The position numbers and the translations under genes are program-made. This document shows, one piece after another, positions 35,051-44,834 of a DNA stretch of 64,000 nucleotides. Under the pieces are notes generated by a model. That model was not told the origin of the DNA and made no database searches. It worked only from the letters and a program-made list of their open reading frames with translations. Within the stretch, counting starts at the first letter, position 1, and each line of letters opens with the position of its first letter. This stretch comes from Winogradskyella aurantia. GTDB lineage: Bacteria; Bacteroidota; Bacteroidia; Flavobacteriales; Flavobacteriaceae. The DNA lies in the NCBI RefSeq assembly GCF_002266855.1, contig NZ_NGJN01000007.1, positions 62,001-126,000 of the forward strand, read 5' to 3'.

Positions 35051-35084
35051 AAAAATAAAAAAACCACGCCAATTGGCGTGGTTT
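35051..35084 (-). terminator. terminator after hppA
   Basis: AAACCACGCC (35061-35070) pairs perfectly with GGCGTGGTTT (35075-35084) around AATT, with a T-rich tail on the minus strand. Confidence 0.9.
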
Positions 35085-35104
35085 CGATTGTATTAATATA
35101 ACGA

Positions 35105-37504
35105 TTACCTCTTTTTAATATCCACTTTTTCAATCACCTTTACATTGTCACCTGATTGTTTCTTAATACCTGTTTCAAAGGCTTCTAGTTGTTTATAAAC
35201 TTCAGATTCCGTACCCTCAAACATAATAATTTCTGATACTTTCTCACCATCTTTAATAACTGTATATTGTACAGTAGCACTTGCCATGTCAGTAGATTCA
35301 ACGGCCATTTCAACGGAAACTTCTTCCTCATTTATAGCCATACCTGTTTCAGAAGAATGCCCTCCTAAGATCGGGGCAATTACAAGACCAACCAAACAAG
35401 TTAACTTAATTAAGATATTCATTGATGGCCCAGAAGTATCTTTAAATGGATCACCGACGGTATCACCAGTTACAGCTGCTTTGTGAGCATCCGAACCTTT
35501 ATAAGTCATTTCACCATTAATTTCTACACCCGCTTCAAAAGATTTTTTAGCATTATCCCATGCGCCACCGGCATTATTTTGGAAAATAGCCCACATAACA
35601 CCACTGACACAAACACCAGCCATATAGCCCCCTAATGGTTCAGCACCAAATACCAATCCTATAATCACAGGTGTAATAATAGTAATTAGCCCAGGTAATA
35701 TCATTTCCTTCAAAGCGGCTTGCGTTGAAATATCGACACATTTTGCATATTCCGGTGTTCCAGTTCCTTCCATAATACCTGGAATTTCCCTGAATTGACG
35801 ACGCACTTCTTGTACCATTTCCATAGCAGCTTTTCCTACCGACTGCATTGCCAGAGCTGAGAAAACAACGGGAATCATTCCACCTACGAACAACATAGCT
35901 AAAACATCGGCTCTAAAGATATTAATACCGTCGATCCCTGTAAAGGTTACATAAGCAGCGAAAAGTGCTAAGGCTGTTAATGCTGCCGAGGCAATGGCAA
36001 AACCTTTACCAACAGCAGCAGTAGTATTACCCACTGAATCTAAAATATCGGTACGTTCACGAACATGTGGTTCTAACTCACTCATTTCGGCTACACCTCC
36101 TGCATTATCAGCAATAGGACCAAAAGCATCAATCGCCAATTGCATTGCTGTAGTTGCCATCATTGCCGAAGCCGCCAATGCCACGCCGTAAAATCCAGCT
36201 AAAGTGTAAGACCCATAGATAGCAGCCGCAAATAAAAGAACTGATAAAAATGTTGATTTCATACCTACAGCAAGACCTGCAATAATATTAGTCGCTGCAC
36301 CGGTAGAACTGTTTTTCACAATCCCTAAGACGGGTTTCCTTCCGAGAGAGGTATAATGCGCGGTTACCATAGAAATCAGTGCACCCACAGCCAAACCAAT
36401 CATAGCCGCATAAAATACATGACGCGATGGAATCTCTTTAATACCTTCTCCAAAGAAACTCATTTCCATAGTCATTGGCAACATCCAGCGGATTAAGAAC
36501 CAAGACGCAACAGCTGTAAGTCCTATAGCTACCCAGTTACCAATATCTAAAGCTCTTTGCACTTGAGCTTCCTTGGCATCATTATTTGAGATTCGCACTA
36601 ATAACGTTCCTATTATAGAGGCTAAAATACCAACTCCAGCTATAACCAACGGTAATAGTATAGGGCCCATATTATTAAAGGCATCAGTAAATTGAGTCGT
36701 GACTGACATGTCCTTAATTATATAGTTTCCTAAAACCATAGCTGCCAGCACAGTTGCCACATAAGACCCAAAAAGGTCAGCACCCATACCTGCAACATCC
36801 CCTACATTATCACCAACGTTGTCCGCAATGGTTGCTGGGTTTCTAGGGTCGTCTTCTGGAATACCAGCTTCTACCTTTCCTACTAAATCCGCACCAACAT
36901 CTGCCGCTTTGGTATAAATTCCTCCACCAACTCTAGCAAATAAAGCGATAGACTCTGCACCAAGTGAAAAGCCAGCTAATGTTTCCAAAACAATCGTCAT
37001 ATCACTGTAAAAGTCTCCACCATCCGTCATAAATTGACCTAAAAAGATAAAAAACAAGAGACTCAAGCCTAAAACTGCTAAACCAGCTACACCAAGTCCC
37101 ATTACTGTACCTCCACCGAAAGAAACCTTAAGAGCTTGTGGTAAGCTTGTTTTTGCCGCTTCTGCAGTACGTGTGTTGGCTTCAGTTGCAATACGCATAC
37201 CAACATTACCAGCTAAGGCCGAAAATACAGCCCCTGTGATAAAGGCTGGTATAATTAATATACTTGTTGTATCTACATACTGTGCAATTCCAAAAAGTGC
37301 AACAGACGCTATAACAACGAAGATTAATAGTAATCGGTATTCTGCGCCAAGAAATGCCAAAGCACCTTCTTTGATTGCTTTAGATATGCCCTGCATTTTC
37401 TCACTACCAGCGGCTTGTTTTTTTACCCATGACATTTTAATAAACATAAAAAGCAACCCTAAAATTGCAAATGCCATTGGAATAAAAATTACGTTAGATT
37501 CCAT
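35105..37504 (-). CDS. hppA: membrane-bound ion-translocating inorganic pyrophosphatase
   Basis: This multi-span pump couples pyrophosphate hydrolysis to export of H+ and/or Na+. The 799-residue protein has about 16 hydrophobic segments and the catalytic stretch [20 protein letters not shown] with [20 protein letters not shown] second acidic block is [22 protein letters not shown] has Ala where K+-independent pumps have Lys, so it is probably a K+-dependent type; ion specificity cannot be decided by eye. The last ~80 residues form a soluble, acidic extension (from about [12 protein letters not shown]) absent from most described members. The gene sits next to, but is not co-transcribed with, the soluble pyrophosphatase. 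Confidence 0.95.
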   Translation of the reverse strand: MESNVIFIPMAFAILGLLFMFIKMSWVKKQAAGSEKMQGISKAIKEGALAFLGAEYRLLLIFVVIASVALFGIAQYVDTTSILIIPAFITGAVFSALAGNVGMRIATEANTRTAEAAKTSLPQALKVSFGGGTVMGLGVAGLAVLGLSLLFFIFLGQFMTDGGDFYSDMTIVLETLAGFSLGAESIALFARVGGGIYTKAADVGADLVGKVEAGIPEDDPRNPATIADNVGDNVGDVAGMGADLFGSYVATVLAAMVLGNYIIKDMSVTTQFTDAFNNMGPILLPLVIAGVGILASIIGTLLVRISNNDAKEAQVQRALDIGNWVAIGLTAVASWFLIRWMLPMTMEMSFFGEGIKEIPSRHVFYAAMIGLAVGALISMVTAHYTSLGRKPVLGIVKNSSTGAATNIIAGLAVGMKSTFLSVLLFAAAIYGSYTLAGFYGVALAASAMMATTAMQLAIDAFGPIADNAGGVAEMSELEPHVRERTDILDSVGNTTAAVGKGFAIASAALTALALFAAYVTFTGIDGINIFRADVLAMLFVGGMIPVVFSALAMQSVGKAAMEMVQEVRRQFREIPGIMEGTGTPEYAKCVDISTQAALKEMILPGLITIITPVIIGLVFGAEPLGGYMAGVCVSGVMWAIFQNNAGGAWDNAKKSFEAGVEINGEMTYKGSDAHKAAVTGDTVGDPFKDTSGPSMNILIKLTCLVGLVIAPILGGHSSETGMAINEEEVSVEMAVESTDMASATVQYTVIKDGEKVSEIIMFEGTESEVYKQLEAFETGIKKQSGDNVKVIEKVDIKKR

Positions 37505-37540
37505 ATTTTATTATTTAGTTTGATTTGTTATTTAGCTCGG

Positions 37541-37548
37541 CAAAAGTA
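37541..37548 (-). promoter_or_regulatory. -7 box of hppA
   Basis: TACTTTTG on the minus strand is an exact TAnnTTTG match, 36 bases before the hppA start codon. Confidence 0.45.
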
Positions 37549-37565
37549 GTAAAATGAATGTTAAT

Positions 37566-37597
37566 AGAAAAACCCTTTTAAAGCATATCTAAAAGGG
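37566..37597 (-). terminator. terminator after ppa
   Basis: CCCTTTTA (37573-37580) pairs with TAAAAGGG (37590-37597), followed by T-rich sequence on the minus strand. It separates ppa from hppA. Confidence 0.75.
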
Positions 37598-37625
37598 CTA
37601 AATGAAGCTAGATTTAAGCTGTGAT

Positions 37626-38153
37626 TTATATTGTGAAATTACCCTTTATTTTGTGGTCACTGTTTTGATAACGCTTGATACAATCCTGAACTATCCCGCG
37701 TGCTTCAAGTGCATTTCCCCAACCACCAACATCAACTTTTTTCTTTTCTAGATCTTTATAGACCTGGAAAAAGTGGGTAATCTCATCTAAGCGATGGGGG
37801 TTTAAATCTGAAATATCTTCCTTTAGGCTCCAAATGGGATCTGAAATCGGTACACAAACAATCTTCTCATCTGGCCCTTTCTCATCTGCCATATGAAATA
37901 CGCCTATTGGCTTTACTTCCATAACGCACATTGGGAATGTTGGCTCATGTCCTAGCACCAAAACATCAAGGGGGTCACCATCTAAAGCTAATGTCTCGGG
38001 CACAAAACCATAGTCACCCGGATACATCATAGATGAAAACAACATTCTATCGAAACGGATTTTTTTTAATTCGAAATCGTACTCATATTTGTTTCTACTT
38101 CCTTTTGGTATTTCTATTAATACGTCAAATGTTAAATCCTTTGAAATTGCCAT
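37626..38153 (-). CDS. ppa: soluble inorganic pyrophosphatase, family I
   Basis: Ppa hydrolyses cytoplasmic pyrophosphate to drive biosynthesis. The 175-residue protein has the family I features: the N-terminal IEIPKGSRNKYEYD, MYPGDYGFVPETLA, and the metal-binding DGDPLDVLVLG. Length is normal. It is one of two pyrophosphatases side by side; the membrane pump conserves the energy whereas this enzyme does not. It has its own -7 box and terminator. Confidence 0.95.
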   Translation of the reverse strand: MAISKDLTFDVLIEIPKGSRNKYEYDFELKKIRFDRMLFSSMMYPGDYGFVPETLALDGDPLDVLVLGHEPTFPMCVMEVKPIGVFHMADEKGPDEKIVCVPISDPIWSLKEDISDLNPHRLDEITHFFQVYKDLEKKKVDVGGWGNALEARGIVQDCIKRYQNSDHKIKGNFTI

Positions 38154-38173
38154 GCCTATTATTTTATGGGCTT

Positions 38174-38181
38174 CAAAGATA
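38174..38181 (-). promoter_or_regulatory. -7 box of ppa
   Basis: TATCTTTG on the minus strand is an exact TAnnTTTG match about 20 bases before the ppa start. The remaining gap up to 38353 holds no gene I can support. Confidence 0.45.
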
Positions 38182-38353
38182 AAAATTGGATAGTCTTACT
38201 CCTAAATAATTTTACATATAGTTTTAATTAAAACTACTTAATTTAAGATGGAAAGCCAACCTTCGCCTAGCCTTTTAAGCCCAAGGCTCATTGTCATTTG
38301 GTCAAATATTTTTTCTGGACTGATATCCAACACCTAAATGACTTGTCTGTACA

Positions 38354-40864
38354 TTAAAAAAAGAATCCAAAACTTCCTGTAACCCCAAATTTTCTGGCTC
38401 CAGGATTATCGAGGTAATTACCTCTAAAGTTAAAATCTAACCGTAACACCTTAAATATATTGGCGATTCCAAAACTGTATTCATAATAAACCCGAGAATC
38501 TGGCGCTATTAACGGAAATTCCAAAAGGTTTCCTGTTGTGTTTAAAGCTATGTTATCATCAGATAATTCTCCCCAAACAACTCTAAGACCAAAAATGGCC
38601 CTCAGATTATACTTTTTTAAAAACGGTATTCGAGAAAATATCCTTCCATTAAAATTATGCTCTAAGTGCAATGAAGTATAGGTATCGGTAACAAACTCAT
38701 AAAAATCGAGCTGAGGAAACGTATTGTAAATAGAAAAATAAGTTTGGTTACCTGGGACAACACTCAATAGTGCGAGAGGCACTTCTCCAAAGGTCTTACC
38801 TAATTCAACGGAACTTGTTAGCCTACCAAAGCCTCCAACCTGCCACGGTTGTATGTAAGAAAATTGCAGTTTGGTATAATCAAAATCACTATTAAACCAA
38901 TTACGGTCACCTCTTGTTACCTGAGCAAATAATCTGGCAAAATTATCGTTCTTCTCCTTGCGCTCCACACCATAACCCGTCATTTGTCTTAAAGGAAAAT
39001 ACCCTAACGAAAATCGGCTTTCAAATTGAAACACCTCCGAAGACACCCCTGTAGGGGAATTGGGGTCGTTGTAATCTAAACTAAATGTTGGCGAGGCACT
39101 ACTTATTCTTCTGAAACTCCCATCCCAACGAACCTCAAGATTTCGAAATGGCTCTACAGAAACGCCAAAGTTGGTGAGATTAATGTTAGATAATTTATCA
39201 TTTGCTCCTGCCGTAAATACAGCATTGGACGCTAAACTTCTGCCTAAGACATCCGTTGAACTGGTTAGGCTTGCCCCAATCTGTTCAATATCTCGTCGGT
39301 GTCCTCCAAATATTGTAAATCTACTGCGCTTATCTAAGAGCCATTTACCTGAAATACCGTACTTAAATTTGTTGTCCTTAAACCCATAAGCCAAAAAACC
39401 CTCTAGGCGCCATAGGTCATTGGGTCCAAAATAGGTACGGCCTCCTGTCCTAATGCGCAGACCTTCAACATCATTGTATCCTAAGGTGGAAAAGATGGGG
39501 CCATAATCAAAATTAATACTAGGAAATTCAATATAGCCCGAAGCTAAAATACTACCCAAATTGTAAAGACGCTTAAACTTCTTAACCGTCTTTAGGGTAT
39601 CTAACATTTTGTAAATCCCTTTTTCATCCTTATTAAGTACCTCAAGTCTATTTTCCTGCCAAAATTCATCCTCCCTATTGTACACATCCTTATCGTAATC
39701 GTAAACTACCTTGTCATAGAATTTAGATGCTTTGGGCTGATTAAAATTGTAATTATCATACAGGGTGGTCCGCTTACCATAGACCCCACGCGATGTCTCT
39801 TTTTTATTCAAGGCAAAATCCGAAAGGAAATAATCGCGCTTTATAAGAAATACAGAATCATTTAGCACTTCAAATTCCTGTTCTATGTAGATTTCCTTAA
39901 CCCAATTGATATTGGCACTTTTTGAAGCCTGTAAATTAATTTCCTTGACGGCATATGTGGAATCATTCACCCAAAAATCCCCTTTAAAGGTCAGTTCATT
40001 TTTACGCCTAGGGTAATAAATAATATTATAACACCATTTATCACCTATAAAAGCACTATCTGACAATACGTAATTATAGGTTTGAATTCCTGTTCGACCT
40101 AAAGGACTCACAAAGCTTTTATCAAAAAACTTCAAATAATTATCGTAAATATTGTACTCCGAATATAAATCGTCTATAAAGTCAATGATAATTTGATTAT
40201 TGCTGAATCCAGAGTTTTTATTTCCAACCAAATCTTCACGTTCTTTTTTAAGGAGGTTATCCCCAGAAATATGCTTAACCGACTCATTTAAGAAAATAGG
40301 CAAATACGTTTTACCCGTAACGTTGGAGGTATCTACTTTTTCAAAGACAAACTCCATGCCCTTAAATAACTTACTTTTTATCAGTGCGCTGTCAATAGTA
40401 TTTAAATCAAATTCTACTTTTTCGTATTGGTCATACTCGTATTGTTCAAATTGGTTGAGACCATTTTGGCGTTTTCGTTCCCAAATTTTTTTAAGAATAG
40501 CAATAGCAGGGTTTTCAGAAGCTTTCTTCGATTGCTTTCCGGTAACGATAACGACTTCATCTAGCGATGAAGCTTCTTCTTTAAGAATGAATTTCAAATC
40601 AAAATTAACACTTTTGATTAGAGGGGTTTCTATAGTTTCAAAACCAATAAAAGAAATGATAAGCGTATCCCACCGTTCATCGGATTCTAAATAAAACCGA
40701 CCATTCTCATTTGTTGTGGTACCCTCAGTTGAACCCTTAAAAAGCACATTGGCATAAGCTATAGGTTCATTGTTTTCATCATAGACATTACCACTGACCT
40801 TAGTTTGCGCTATAGATGAAAAAACACTTAGGGTAAGAAAAAATAAGAGTAGTTTTAACTTCAT
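38354..40864 (-). CDS. DUF5686 outer-membrane protein with carboxypeptidase-like domain
   Basis: The 836-residue protein starts at the ATG at 40864 (signal peptide to about residue 20). Residues about 22-105 are a carboxypeptidase-regulatory-like beta-sandwich (KVSGNVYDENNEPIAYANVLF). The remainder is the DUF5686 region: EASSLDEVVIVTG, AIAILKKIWERKRQNGLNQFEQYEYDQYEKVEFDL, then a barrel ending ARKFGVTGSFGFFF. A typical outer-membrane C-terminal aromatic is present. Function is unknown. The open frame continues ten codons upstream, but those do not look like a signal peptide. The gene lies 92 bases after pdhB on the same strand. Confidence 0.88.
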   Translation of the reverse strand: MKLKLLLFFLTLSVFSSIAQTKVSGNVYDENNEPIAYANVLFKGSTEGTTTNENGRFYLESDERWDTLIISFIGFETIETPLIKSVNFDLKFILKEEASSLDEVVIVTGKQSKKASENPAIAILKKIWERKRQNGLNQFEQYEYDQYEKVEFDLNTIDSALIKSKLFKGMEFVFEKVDTSNVTGKTYLPIFLNESVKHISGDNLLKKEREDLVGNKNSGFSNNQIIIDFIDDLYSEYNIYDNYLKFFDKSFVSPLGRTGIQTYNYVLSDSAFIGDKWCYNIIYYPRRKNELTFKGDFWVNDSTYAVKEINLQASKSANINWVKEIYIEQEFEVLNDSVFLIKRDYFLSDFALNKKETSRGVYGKRTTLYDNYNFNQPKASKFYDKVVYDYDKDVYNREDEFWQENRLEVLNKDEKGIYKMLDTLKTVKKFKRLYNLGSILASGYIEFPSINFDYGPIFSTLGYNDVEGLRIRTGGRTYFGPNDLWRLEGFLAYGFKDNKFKYGISGKWLLDKRSRFTIFGGHRRDIEQIGASLTSSTDVLGRSLASNAVFTAGANDKLSNINLTNFGVSVEPFRNLEVRWDGSFRRISSASPTFSLDYNDPNSPTGVSSEVFQFESRFSLGYFPLRQMTGYGVERKEKNDNFARLFAQVTRGDRNWFNSDFDYTKLQFSYIQPWQVGGFGRLTSSVELGKTFGEVPLALLSVVPGNQTYFSIYNTFPQLDFYEFVTDTYTSLHLEHNFNGRIFSRIPFLKKYNLRAIFGLRVVWGELSDDNIALNTTGNLLEFPLIAPDSRVYYEYSFGIANIFKVLRLDFNFRGNYLDNPGARKFGVTGSFGFFF

Positions 40865-40956
40865 ATTTAAAGCATAAACTTCATCAACAACCACGAAAAA
40901 CGAGCGTTTATTGGGTTACTGATGAAGTTTATTGAACGCAGGAATCTGCGAATTAT

Positions 40957-41934
40957 TTACTTATACATCACTTTTTTCACCGCTTTTACCACATCATTGC
41001 TATTGGGCAACCATTCTTCTAATAGGACAGGTGAATATGGCGCTGGTGTATCAGCCGTATTTATTTTCACCACTGGGGCGTCTAAATAATCAAAGACTTC
41101 CGATTGCACTAAATAAGTGATTTCAGTCGCAACATTTCCAAAAGGCCAAGCCTCTTCGAGCACAACTAATCTATTGGTTTTCTTAACGGACTCTAGAATC
41201 GCTTTTCTATCCATTGGGCGGACGGTACGTAAATCTATAATTTCACAAGAGATCCCCTCTTTTTGTAATACATCGGCAGCTTTATAAGCTTCCTTAATAA
41301 TCTTTCCAAAGGATACAATGGTTACATCAGTACCCTCACGCTTTATATCAGCAACACCAATCGGTATGGTATATTCTCCTTCAGGAACTTCACCTTTATC
41401 ACCATACATTTGCTCACTTTCCATAAAAATGACCGGGTCATCATCCCTGATAGCCGATTTTAACAAGCCTTTAGCATCATATGGGTTTGAAGGAACAATA
41501 ACCTTAAGGCCAGGTGTGTTGGCAAACCAACTTTCAAAAGCTTGGGAGTGGGTTGCTCCCAATTGACCAGCAGAAGCTGTTGGCCCTCTAAATACAATCG
41601 GGCATTTAAATTGGCCCCCAGACATTTGTCTAATTTTAGCCGCGTTATTTATGATTTGGTCAATTCCTACAAGAGAAAAGTTGAACGTCATATATTCCAC
41701 AATTGGTCGGTTCCCTGTCATCGTGGACCCTATTGCAATTCCAGCAAAGCCAAGTTCAGCAATAGGTGTATCAACAACGCGTTTTGGTCCAAATTCATCC
41801 AACATACCTTTTGACGCTTTATACGCACCATTATATTCGGCTACTTCCTCACCGATTAGATAAACACTCTCATCCCTGCGCATCTCTTCGCTCATTGCCT
41901 CGCAAACAGCTTCCCTAAATTGAATTGTCTTCAT
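40957..41934 (-). CDS. pdhB: pyruvate dehydrogenase E1 component, beta subunit
   Basis: The 325-residue protein is the transketolase-like beta half of E1, which together with E1-alpha and thiamine diphosphate decarboxylates pyruvate. It begins TIQFREAVCEAMSEEMRRDE, has YLIGEEVAEYNGAYKASKGM with the thiamine-contact Glu, DTPIAELGFAGIAIG, and GPTASAGQLGATHSQAFESW. The C-terminal half has VVLEEAWPFGNVATEI. A branched-chain 2-oxoacid dehydrogenase beta subunit would look similar, but the start and loop sequences fit PdhB best. E1-alpha and E2 are not adjacent, so the complex is encoded in separate places. Confidence 0.9.
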   Translation of the reverse strand: MKTIQFREAVCEAMSEEMRRDESVYLIGEEVAEYNGAYKASKGMLDEFGPKRVVDTPIAELGFAGIAIGSTMTGNRPIVEYMTFNFSLVGIDQIINNAAKIRQMSGGQFKCPIVFRGPTASAGQLGATHSQAFESWFANTPGLKVIVPSNPYDAKGLLKSAIRDDDPVIFMESEQMYGDKGEVPEGEYTIPIGVADIKREGTDVTIVSFGKIIKEAYKAADVLQKEGISCEIIDLRTVRPMDRKAILESVKKTNRLVVLEEAWPFGNVATEITYLVQSEVFDYLDAPVVKINTADTPAPYSPVLLEEWLPNSNDVVKAVKKVMYK

Positions 41935-42246
41935 ATCTTAATTTTAATCGCCCAGCAAAAATAGTAATAATTGAGAATAAAATAACATTAAATCAACGGA
42001 TAAAGTATCTCCATTTTTTATCATTTTGATAGCGTTGCCTGTGGGAATTAGCGGGAGTAAACAACCCGTGTAATTTAGATTTGAATCAGTAAAAAAATAG
42101 ATAGTCGATAAGAAGGTAGTTCTTAAGTTGATTTATTCTGAATTTTAACAATTATGCCTAAACTTTTATCAAAATTTTATTATGCACGCATAGTAAAATT
42201 GATTTTTTATATTTATCTTCGTGCTCGCAAATAAAAACAACGTTAT
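41935..42246. promoter_or_regulatory. 312-bp divergent spacer between pdhB and etfB
   Basis: The minus strand has an exact -7 box TATTTTTG at 41963-41956, about 20 bases before pdhB. On the plus side, TATCTTCG near 42212 is a loose -7 match for etfB. The rest is AT-rich with no open frame, strong hairpin or repeat that I can support. Confidence 0.4.
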
Positions 42247-42993
42247 ATGAAAATATTAGTATGTATAAGTCATGTTCCTGATACAACATCGAAAATTAAC
42301 TTCACAGATAATGACAGTAAATTTGATACTAATGGTGTACAATATGTCATTAATCCCAACGACGAATTTGGCCTGACTCGTGCCATGTGGTTTAAGGAAA
42401 AGCAAGGTGCTAGCGTTGATGTTGTTAACGTTGGAGGTGCTGAGACGGAACCAACGCTGAGAAAAGCTTTAGCTATTGGTGCAGATGCTGCTATTAGGGT
42501 AAATACCGAAGCAACAGATGGCTATGCAGTAGCGAAGCAACTCGCCAAAGTTGTAAAGGACGGAGGTTATGATTTAGTAATTGCCGGTAGAGAGTCAATT
42601 GACTACAATGGCGGTATGGTACCAGGAATGTTAGCATCAATGACAGGAGCCAATTTCGTCACGAATTGTATCGCCTTAGACATAGAAGGCACTAATGCCA
42701 AGGCCGTGCGTGAAATTGACGGAGGAAAAGAAACTGTGAGCACTTCTTTGCCTTTAGTTATTGGAGGCCAAAAAGGGTTGGTTGAAGAAAGCGATTTAAG
42801 AATCCCTAACATGCGTGGTATTATGATGGCGCGTAAAAAACCGTTAACAGTATTAGAGCCTGTTGACGCAAAAGCTGAGACTAAAGCCGTCAGTTTTGAA
42901 AAGCCTGCTCCAAAAGGCGCTGTGAAGCTTGTTGATGCAGATAATATAGACGAATTGGTGAATTTACTTCACAATGAAGCTAAAGTGATTTAG
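42247..42993 (+). CDS. etfB: electron transfer flavoprotein, beta subunit
   Basis: EtfB and EtfA form the FAD protein that passes electrons from acyl-CoA dehydrogenases to the quinone pool. The 248-residue protein starts KILVCISHVPDTTSKI and has the conserved VINPNDEFGLTRA, VAGRESIDYNGGMVPGM and the family signature around VREIDGGKETVSTSLP with LRIPNMRGIMMARKKPL. This subunit binds AMP rather than FAD. It is followed by etfA after 98 bases that contain two small hairpins. Confidence 0.95.
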   Translation: MKILVCISHVPDTTSKINFTDNDSKFDTNGVQYVINPNDEFGLTRAMWFKEKQGASVDVVNVGGAETEPTLRKALAIGADAAIRVNTEATDGYAVAKQLAKVVKDGGYDLVIAGRESIDYNGGMVPGMLASMTGANFVTNCIALDIEGTNAKAVREIDGGKETVSTSLPLVIGGQKGLVEESDLRIPNMRGIMMARKKPLTVLEPVDAKAETKAVSFEKPAPKGAVKLVDADNIDELVNLLHNEAKVI

Positions 42994-43003
42994 TAAATCT
43001 GAG

Positions 43004-43073
43004 AGATTCCATACTCATTTTGGAATCTGAGAAGATTAAAACAAATATTAATAAGTGCCTGAGTAAAGTCAGG
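43004..43073 (+). promoter_or_regulatory. two small hairpins between etfB and etfA
   Basis: AGATTCC (43004-43010) pairs with GGAATCT (43022-43028), and CCTGA (43058-43062) pairs with TCAGG (43069-43073). The second is followed by A-rich rather than T-rich sequence, so it is unlikely to terminate; mRNA processing or stability elements are possible. Confidence 0.35.
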
Positions 43074-43091
43074 AAAAATTTATAAGAAATT

Positions 43092-44054
43092 ATGTCCGTT
43101 TTAGTATATACAGAATCAGAAAAAGGAAAATTTAAAAAAGCAGCATTTGAGGTAGTTTCCTATGCCAAAGCAATCGCAGACAAAATGGGCAGTGATGTCA
43201 CTGCAATAGCCATTAATGCAAATGCCCCTGAAAGCTTAGGAAATTATGGCGCTTCTAAAGTACTTAATGTTTCAGATAGTAGTTTAGATGTGTTCAACGC
43301 CAAAAAATATGCGGCCGCCATAGAAACTGCTGCTAAAAAAGAAAATGCCTCCGTTGTTGTTATCGGTTCAAGTGCAGATAGCAGATATCTTGCTCCTCTT
43401 CTAGCCGTTGGCCTTGAAGCAGGTTATGTATCTAATGTAGTTGACACACCGTCAAATCTATCGCCTTTTACAGTGAAACGCACAGCTTTCACCAACAAAG
43501 CCTTTGCAAACACGGAAATACATACAGATATCAAAATTGTAGGACTGTCGAACAACTCCTTTGGTTTAGTTGAAACAGGTGGGTCGGCTACTGTCGAGGA
43601 TTTTTCACCAGCCATTCCAGATAGCGGTGTTAGAGTTGAATCTGTCGATAAAGCTACAGATAAGGTCACGATTGCAGATGCAGAAGTTGTTGTCTCTGGT
43701 GGTAGAGGGTTAAAAGGTCCTGAAAATTGGGGCTTAATTGAAGATTTAGCAGAAGTTCTTGGTGCAGCTACAGCTTGTTCTAAACCTGTATCAGATTTAG
43801 GTTGGAGACCTCACAGCGAGCATGTTGGTCAAACAGGAAAGCCAGTGGCTTCAAATCTTTACATTGCCATAGGTATTTCTGGAGCTATTCAACATTTAGC
43901 TGGGATTAATTCTTCTAAAGTAAAAGTTGTAATCAACACTGATCCCGAAGCCCCTTTCTTTAAAGCGGCAGATTACGGTATTGTTGGCGATGCGTTTGAG
44001 GTGGTTCCAAAATTGACAGAAAAACTGCGCACTTTTAAAGCTCAAAACGCATAA
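43092..44054 (+). CDS. etfA: electron transfer flavoprotein, alpha subunit
   Basis: The 320-residue protein has an N-terminal domain (SVLVYTESEKGKFKKAAFEVVSYA) and a C-terminal FAD-binding domain. That domain shows VSGGRGLKGPENWGLIEDLAE, SKPVSDLGWRPHSEHVGQTGK, YIAIGISGAIQHLAG and the final INTDPEAPFFKAADYGIVGD. These match the EtfA signature. It is co-oriented with etfB and presumably co-transcribed. A 117-bp inverted-repeat element starts 20 bases after its stop codon. Confidence 0.96.
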   Translation: MSVLVYTESEKGKFKKAAFEVVSYAKAIADKMGSDVTAIAINANAPESLGNYGASKVLNVSDSSLDVFNAKKYAAAIETAAKKENASVVVIGSSADSRYLAPLLAVGLEAGYVSNVVDTPSNLSPFTVKRTAFTNKAFANTEIHTDIKIVGLSNNSFGLVETGGSATVEDFSPAIPDSGVRVESVDKATDKVTIADAEVVVSGGRGLKGPENWGLIEDLAEVLGAATACSKPVSDLGWRPHSEHVGQTGKPVASNLYIAIGISGAIQHLAGINSSKVKVVINTDPEAPFFKAADYGIVGDAFEVVPKLTEKLRTFKAQNA

Positions 44055-44073
44055 TTTTATTACCTTGTAGTAG

Positions 44074-44190
44074 AAAGAACTGTTTAAATTTAGATTTTCT
44101 CCTGACTTTTAACCTTTTATCGAAAGTATTGGGAAAAATATCCAAATCTGCCCCAAGCAGTTGGTAATGTCCAAATTTAAACAGTTCTTT
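44074..44190. repeat. 117-bp element bounded by perfect 18-bp inverted repeats
   Basis: AAAGAACTGTTTAAATTT (44074-44091) is perfectly repeated in inverse at 44173-44190. Nested inside are ACTTT / AAAGT (44105-44109, 44123-44127), CTGC / GCAG (44148-44151, 44157-44160) and AGATTT / AAATCT (44092-44097, 44144-44149), so a branched fold can be drawn. It has no T run and no visible target duplication. It may be a structured 5' leader of the nuclease gene, a 3' element of etfBA, or a small non-autonomous repeat. Confidence 0.7.
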
Positions 44191-44204
44191 GTGTTTGAAA
44201 TTTT

Positions 44205-44819
44205 ATGAGCCTAGTTAAATTAAATATCAAGGGTATTTCTTATAGCCAAACCCAAAATGGCGCATACGCTCTAATCCTAAATGAGGTGGATGGTGATCGC
44301 AAATTACCGATAGTTATCGGTGCCTTTGAAGCACAATCCATAGCCATAGCTCTGGAAAAGGAAATTCGCCCTCCAAGACCCTTAACGCACGATTTATTTA
44401 AGAATTTTGCCGATCGATTTGATATAGTTGTAAAGCAAGTAATCATTCACAAGCTGGTAGATGGTGTATTTTATTCAAGCTTAATTTGCGAACGAGATAA
44501 AATCGAAGAAATCATTGATGCAAGAACAAGTGACGCCATTGCCTTAGCGCTTCGTTTTCAAGCTCCAATATTTACATACAAAAATATATTAGATAAGGCC
44601 GGCATCTATCTTAAGGTAAATCCAAGAAAAGATGAAAATGAACAAGACAGTATCCTTGTTGATGACCTGATAGCTGAAGAGATAGAATCCAAAACTATGG
44701 AACAGGAAAGCTATAAGGAAAAGACCTTAGAGGAGCTCAATAGTCTATTGGAGGAGGCTGTGAATAGCGAAGACTATGAAAAAGCAGCAAAAATTAGGGA
44801 TGAAATTTCTAAGCGTTAA
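44205..44819 (+). CDS. bifunctional nuclease family protein (DUF151 plus UVR domain)
   Basis: The 204-residue protein has an N-terminal DUF151 domain (about 1-135): ISYSQTQNGAYALILNEVDGDRKLPIVIGAFEAQSI then DARTSDAIALALRF. The C-terminal UvrB/UvrC motif, about 165-204, reads KTLEELNSLLEEAVNSEDYEKAAKIRDEI. DUF151 proteins were described as bifunctional nucleases in plants and Thermotoga; the bacterial role is not settled. The UVR helix pair is a protein-interaction element shared with McsA and UvrB. It lies 15 bases before the nucleoside transporter gene, so both are probably on one mRNA. Confidence 0.9.
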   Translation: MSLVKLNIKGISYSQTQNGAYALILNEVDGDRKLPIVIGAFEAQSIAIALEKEIRPPRPLTHDLFKNFADRFDIVVKQVIIHKLVDGVFYSSLICERDKIEEIIDARTSDAIALALRFQAPIFTYKNILDKAGIYLKVNPRKDENEQDSILVDDLIAEEIESKTMEQESYKEKTLEELNSLLEEAVNSEDYEKAAKIRDEISKR

Positions 44820-44834
44820 TTAACACTTACCTTT

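Noticed and set aside
35031-35072. Upstream extension of the DUF2183 frame
   Set aside because: It runs into the hppA terminator stem; the ATG at 35030 fits better.
38240-38353. Protein-like fragment with an apparent frameshift after the DUF5686 gene
   Set aside because: Short open pieces read plausibly (LGVGYQSRKNI then FDQMTMSLGLKRLG in another frame), but all three frames are partly open and I recognise no family; not enough for a pseudogene call.
43004-43073. Terminator between etfB and etfA
   Set aside because: The hairpins are weak and lack T runs; the two genes should be co-transcribed.
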